From an uncultured Acetatifactor sp. (GTDB lineage: Bacteria > Bacillota > Clostridia > Lachnospirales > Lachnospiraceae): DNA of 64,000 bases. The position numbers were made by a program, and so were the translations under genes. Under the pieces are notes generated by a model. The model saw only the letters and a program-made list of their open reading frames with translations, was not told where the DNA came from and did not search any database. Every line of letters starts with the position of its first letter. Position 1 is the stretch's first letter. Where the stretch lies: positions 1-64,000 of the forward strand of contig CAJTZD010000011.1 in the NCBI GenBank assembly GCA_910584235.1, given 5' to 3'. This document shows positions 60,528 through 64,000 of this stretch, in pieces.

Positions 60528-60994
60528 GCTTCCCCACCATGCCTCTCATCCCTCCGCGTTTTTGACTTTCCCGGTCACCAAAAATCCGGAAAATCTGACA
60601 AAGGGCTCCCGGAAGATAAGTCACCCCTGTCACTTTTTGTCGGAGGCTTTGATTTTTCTCTATTTTCTGAAATTCTGCGATGTCATAAATCTGTGACAGA
60701 TATGTCATAACTTATACCGACGGTCGCTATCCTTTGACAAACCCCCCGCCTCACCGGAGGATAGCATCATGAACCTTTGGAAAATTTGACCGCTCGTGAG
60801 TATATGTCAATCCGTCCGATATGAGCCGAATCATTTGCATTATATCAATTTGGCTTAAGATATGCAAGACCTGGAAAACATATTCTCGTCCCGAGTACGG
60901 ATGTTGAGTATGTCCGCTAAAAACTCCCATGAACCCTGAAAAAATCCGGGACTCATGGGAGTTATGTTTTTGCAGGACAGCGGGACAGCCTGCC
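60528..60994. other. 467-bp intergenic region between YkgJ gene and etfA
   Basis: Holds a GCTATCC...GGATAGC inverted repeat around 60726-60760 and, at the right end, the bidirectional terminator at 60922-60963. No gene is supported; a 71-codon minus-strand frame here has no ribosome site. Confidence 0.6.
60922..60966. terminator. Terminator downstream of etfA
   Basis: AACTCCCATGA (60922-60932) pairs with TCATGGGAGTT (60953-60963); the minus strand continues with a U-rich stretch, and the plus strand with ATGTTTTT. Confidence 0.75.
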
Positions 60995-62041
60995 TTAGTT
61001 CTTATTGGCCAGCTCCGCGCGAAGCTTCTCGGTCAGGGCGGGCACGATCTTGTTCAGGTCGCCTACAATGCCATAGTCAGCCACATCGAAGATAGGAGCT
61101 GTCTCGTCCTTGTTGATGGCGATGATAATGTCGGATTCCTCCATGCCGGCCAGATGCTGGATGGCGCCGGAGATACCGATAGCGAAGTAAACATTGGGGC
61201 GAACGGTCTTGCCGGTCTGTCCTACCTGGAGATCCTTGGGCTTCCAGCCTGCGTCCACCACGGCACGAGAGCAGCTCACGGTGCCGCCGATCACCTCGGC
61301 CAGATCCTCCAGAATCTTGAAGTTCTCGGCATTGCCCATTCCGCGGCCGCCGGATACCAGAATCTTGGCATCCATGATGTCCACGGTCTCGGACACGGCC
61401 TTTACCACCTCCAGAATCTCTACATAGTTCTGGTTGGGGGTAAATCCGGGGTTAAACTCCTCCACATTGGCCTTTACGCCGGCCTGTCTCTCTTTCTTCT
61501 GCATAACGCCGGGACGGACGGTAGCCATCTGGGGGCGGAAGTCAGGGCAGGCAATGGTGGCGATGGTGTTGCCGCCGAATGCGGGACGGGTCATCAGCAA
61601 CTGGTTGTGCTTCTGCTCCTTGCCGGGAATGGGGTTCAGCGGGAAATCGCCGATGTCAAGCTGGGTGCAGTCTGCGGTGAGGCCGGTGTGGATCCTTGCG
61701 GAGACACGGGGGCCAAGGTCACGTCCGATGGCGGTAGCGCCCACCAGGAAGATTTCCGGCTTATACTTCTCGATGACGCTGGCCAGTGCATGGGCATAGG
61801 GTTCGGTCCGGTACTCTTTCAGTTCGGGATCGTCCACCACGATTACCCTGTCGGCGCCGTACTCTGCCAGCTCGTCTGCCAGCCCTTTCACGCCGCTTCC
61901 TACCAGAACGGCAGTCACCTCAGTCCCAAGATCCGCGGCCAGATCCTTGCCCTTGCCGATCAGCTCGAATGCAATGCTATTGACGACATTGTCCACCTGC
62001 TGCGCGAAGACATATACGCCCTTATATTCTTCTAAATTCAT
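60995..62041 (-). CDS. etfA: Electron transfer flavoprotein alpha subunit
   Basis: 348 residues. FAD-binding C-terminal domain: KILVSGGRGMGNAENFKIL, VVDAGWKPKDLQVGQTGKTV and NVYFAIGISGAIQHLAGM. Works with EtfB and the butyryl-CoA dehydrogenase; in clostridia this complex bifurcates electrons to ferredoxin. Last gene of the bcd-etfB-etfA unit, before a terminator. Confidence 0.97.
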   Translation of the reverse strand: MNLEEYKGVYVFAQQVDNVVNSIAFELIGKGKDLAADLGTEVTAVLVGSGVKGLADELAEYGADRVIVVDDPELKEYRTEPYAHALASVIEKYKPEIFLVGATAIGRDLGPRVSARIHTGLTADCTQLDIGDFPLNPIPGKEQKHNQLLMTRPAFGGNTIATIACPDFRPQMATVRPGVMQKKERQAGVKANVEEFNPGFTPNQNYVEILEVVKAVSETVDIMDAKILVSGGRGMGNAENFKILEDLAEVIGGTVSCSRAVVDAGWKPKDLQVGQTGKTVRPNVYFAIGISGAIQHLAGMEESDIIIAINKDETAPIFDVADYGIVGDLNKIVPALTEKLRAELANKN

Positions 62042-62154
62042 TTTGTCCTCCTATTTGCCTATCTCTCCGGCCAGTGCCGGGAGGCGTCTGCCTCTGGAGC
62101 AGCCTCCGGTCCCTGCGCTTTCCGGACAGATACTGTTTTCATCATATATTGACA

Positions 62155-62174
62155 TCCGGCCAGCCCTGGCCGGA
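62155..62174. repeat. Small perfect hairpin between etfB and etfA
   Basis: TCCGGCCA-GCCC-TGGCCGGA. In a 196-bp intergenic gap; could set relative message stability. Confidence 0.5.
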
Positions 62175-62237
62175 TTATCCTGCCCGGCGGTTCCAGCGCC
62201 GCTTCTGCTTTGCGGCCGCTGTCAGCCCCAGGCCGGA

Positions 62238-63020
62238 TTAGATTACATGCTTCTCTTTCAGCTTGCCCACGATGTAGTCAACAGACTCTGCGGGATCCAG
62301 GGCCACTTTCTCGCCGGCGCCCTTTCTCACCTTGTCGGAAGCCTTTGCAATCTGAGTGGGTGAGCCTTTCAGTCCTAAGTTGGAATCTTCCACATCCTTA
62401 AGATCTGCTCTGCCCCATACGGTGATCTCTGCCTTGCAGGCATCGAAGATTCCGCCGGGGGTCATGTATCTGGGGTCGCCCAGCTCTGCCAGAGCGGTGA
62501 TCAGGCAGGGCATCTTTGCTTTCAGCACATGATATCTGTCGTCATACTGACGCTCCACGATGACGCTGTCGCCCTCGATCTTCAGATTCTGGGCATAGGA
62601 GATCACCGGAATGTTCAGGTGCTCGGAAATCTGAGGGCCTACCTGTGCGGTATCGCCGTCGATTGCCTGGCGGCCTGTGATGATCAGGTCGTACTCCATA
62701 TTGCGAAGCGCCCCTGCCAGGGTCTGGGAAGTAGCCCAGGTATCTGCGCCGCCCAGCACTCTGTCTGTGACCAGTACGCCCTTGTCGGCGCCCATGGCCA
62801 TGGCCTCGCGCAGCACGTCCTCAGCCTTGGGAAGTCCCATGGTCAGGACTGTGACCTCAGCGCCATACTGATCTTTCAGACGCAGAGCAGCCTCCAGGCC
62901 GGCTTTGTCATCGGGATTCATAATCGTCATCATGGCAGCTCTGTCCAGAGTACCGTCGGGATTGAATTTAACGCCGCCCTTGGTATCGGGAACCTGCTTA
63001 ATACAAACAACAACTTTCAT
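62238..63020 (-). CDS. etfB: Electron transfer flavoprotein beta subunit
   Basis: 260 residues, start MKVVVCIKQVPDTKGGVKF. AMP/FAD-binding ADP-type loop: ADKGVLVTDRVLGGADTWAT and the signature GRQAIDGDTAQVGPQISEHL near residues 120-140. The start at 63020 has AAGGAG 9 nt upstream. The frame before it carries an unrelated basic stretch. Confidence 0.97.
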   Translation of the reverse strand: MKVVVCIKQVPDTKGGVKFNPDGTLDRAAMMTIMNPDDKAGLEAALRLKDQYGAEVTVLTMGLPKAEDVLREAMAMGADKGVLVTDRVLGGADTWATSQTLAGALRNMEYDLIITGRQAIDGDTAQVGPQISEHLNIPVISYAQNLKIEGDSVIVERQYDDRYHVLKAKMPCLITALAELGDPRYMTPGGIFDACKAEITVWGRADLKDVEDSNLGLKGSPTQIAKASDKVRKGAGEKVALDPAESVDYIVGKLKEKHVI

Positions 63021-63234
63021 TGTATTTTCACTCCTTATATTCTTTTTTCTGTAACCGGATTGCCTGCCGTGTCTGCCCCGGCGCTGCGGCGGGAACCGCT
63101 TGCCGCCTTTCACAAAGCTTCCGCAGAATTTTCTCAAAAAGAAACTTCTTTGCAGACTACAGCCCTGCCATAAAGGCACCCGCCTCTACGGCCGAATGTC
63201 CCTGCGGCCTTTACGGGCCGGATATGGCCTTGGT

Positions 63235-64000
63235 TTACTTCAGCAGCGCGGCGCTGATAACCATCCTCTGAACCTCGCTGGTGCCCTCGTAGATCTCCGT
63301 GATCTTGGCATCGCGCATCATGCGCTCCACATCATACTCTCTGGTGTAGCCGTAGCCGCCATGGAGCTGCACAGCCTTGGTGGTAACTTCCATAGCCACT
63401 TCCGCGGCGTAAAGCTTGGCCTGTGCGGCCTCGAAGCCGTACTCTTTCTGGGTGGCCTTGGCCATGGCTGCCTTGTAGACCAGAAGCTGCGCGGCCTGTA
63501 CCTTTGTGGCCATGTCAGCCAGCTGGAACTGGGTGTTCTGCAGAGCGGCGATGGGCTTGCCGAACTGCTTTCTCTCTTTGGTGTAGGCAATGGTTCTCTC
63601 CAGAGCGCCCTCCGCAATGCCCAGAGCCTGCGCGGCGATACCGATACGTCCGCCGTCCAGGGTGTGCATGGCGATCTTGAAGCCCTGGCCCAGCTTGCCC
63701 AGCATGTTCTCCTTGGGAACGCGGCAGTCGGTAAAGATCAGCTCGTATGTAGAGGAGCCGCGGATACCCATCTTCTTCTCCTTGGTGCCGAACGTAAAGC
63801 CGGGAGTGCCTTTCTCTACGATGAAAGAGGTGATCTCCTTGATCTTTCTGCCCCTCTTCTCAATGGTGCCTGTCACGGCAAAAATCACATAAACGTCAGC
63901 TTCCTTGCCGTTGGTGATGAAGATCTTGGAGCCGTTGATGATGTAGTCGTCTCCGTCCGCCACGGCCTTGGTCTGCTGGCCCTGAGCGTCCGTGCCTGCG
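63235..64000 (-). CDS. bcd: Short-chain acyl-CoA (butyryl-CoA) dehydrogenase, partial
   Basis: The 5' end lies beyond position 64000. The visible 254 codons hold the middle beta domain (GSKIFITNGKEADVYVIFA) and the C-terminal helical domain: MHTLDGGRIGIAAQALGIAEG, ERKQFGKPIAALQNTQFQLAD, QLHGGYGYTREYDVER, and the catalytic Glu in ITEIYEGTSEVQRMVIS. Catalyses crotonyl-CoA to butyryl-CoA with EtfAB. Co-directional with etfB. Confidence 0.93.
   Translation of the reverse strand, partial: AGTDAQGQQTKAVADGDDYIINGSKIFITNGKEADVYVIFAVTGTIEKRGRKIKEITSFIVEKGTPGFTFGTKEKKMGIRGSSTYELIFTDCRVPKENMLGKLGQGFKIAMHTLDGGRIGIAAQALGIAEGALERTIAYTKERKQFGKPIAALQNTQFQLADMATKVQAAQLLVYKAAMAKATQKEYGFEAAQAKLYAAEVAMEVTTKAVQLHGGYGYTREYDVERMMRDAKITEIYEGTSEVQRMVISAALLK

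Noticed and set aside
60493..60708. Small minus-strand frame between YkgJ and etfA
   Set aside because: No ribosome site, no family resemblance, overlaps the YkgJ start.
60929..62035. 368-codon plus-strand open frame
   Set aside because: Exact antisense of etfA.

Overview
The window looks like chromosome from a gut anaerobe of the Lachnospiraceae (Clostridia). The evidence is a split butyrate pathway (phosphate butyryltransferase and butyrate kinase at 52-54 kb; etfA, etfB and a butyryl-CoA-type acyl-CoA dehydrogenase at 61-64 kb), a class B sortase, a type-2 (sdaAA/sdaAB) L-serine dehydratase, GAGG/AGGAGG ribosome sites, and several protein families typical of that group. Most of the window is visibly GC-rich. 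The stretch from about 36.8 to 46.8 kb is AT-rich and reads as imported DNA. I saw no rRNA, tRNA or CRISPR array.

Layout. 0-4.8 kb: a SARP/BTAD regulator, an AP2-domain protein with three zinc-ribbon repeats, and a tyrosine recombinase surrounded by an unusual set of direct and inverted repeats. 4.8-19.8 kb: core genes tex, prfB (with the programmed frameshift), secA, a YtrA-type GntR/ABC transporter operon with a perfect YtrA-like operator, glmS, and a Nudix hydrolase. A 72-bp coding minisatellite separates the Nudix gene from glmS. 20-33.7 kb: a decayed pepF, a GH36 alpha-galactosidase, a COG2509-type flavoprotein, a FliD-like gene pair, an orphan LytTR regulator, a lipoprotein, a membrane SGNH protein, a transglutaminase, a decayed DUF853 ATPase, a TIM-barrel epimerase and sortase B.

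33.7-36.7 kb is a scar zone with a 5'-truncated O-antigen-ligase gene abutting a 5'-truncated PD-(D/E)XK gene, a shortened macro-domain-like gene and a Uma2 gene. 36.9-46.7 kb holds one long minus-strand operon: WYL regulator, dynamin-like GTPase, small tail-anchored membrane protein, HerA/FtsK-type ATPase, PD-(D/E)XK-like nuclease and two unknown proteins. Two junctions have 4-bp ATGA overlaps. This is the best candidate in the window for an undescribed (probably anti-phage or anti-plasmid) system.

47-64 kb: an Xre regulator, a probable Fic remnant, a uronide module (GH4 glycosidase, LacI regulator and uronate isomerase around a perfect cre-like palindrome), buk-ptb, a GH95 fucosidase-like enzyme, sdaAB-sdaAA, a D-Ala-D-Ala carboxypeptidase, a YkgJ-type cysteine-cluster protein, and the bcd-etfB-etfA group, which runs off the right edge. 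The carbohydrate enzymes (GH36, GH95, GH4, UxaC) would feed sugars and uronic acids to fermentation, with butyrate as an end product through Bcd-Etf and Ptb-Buk.
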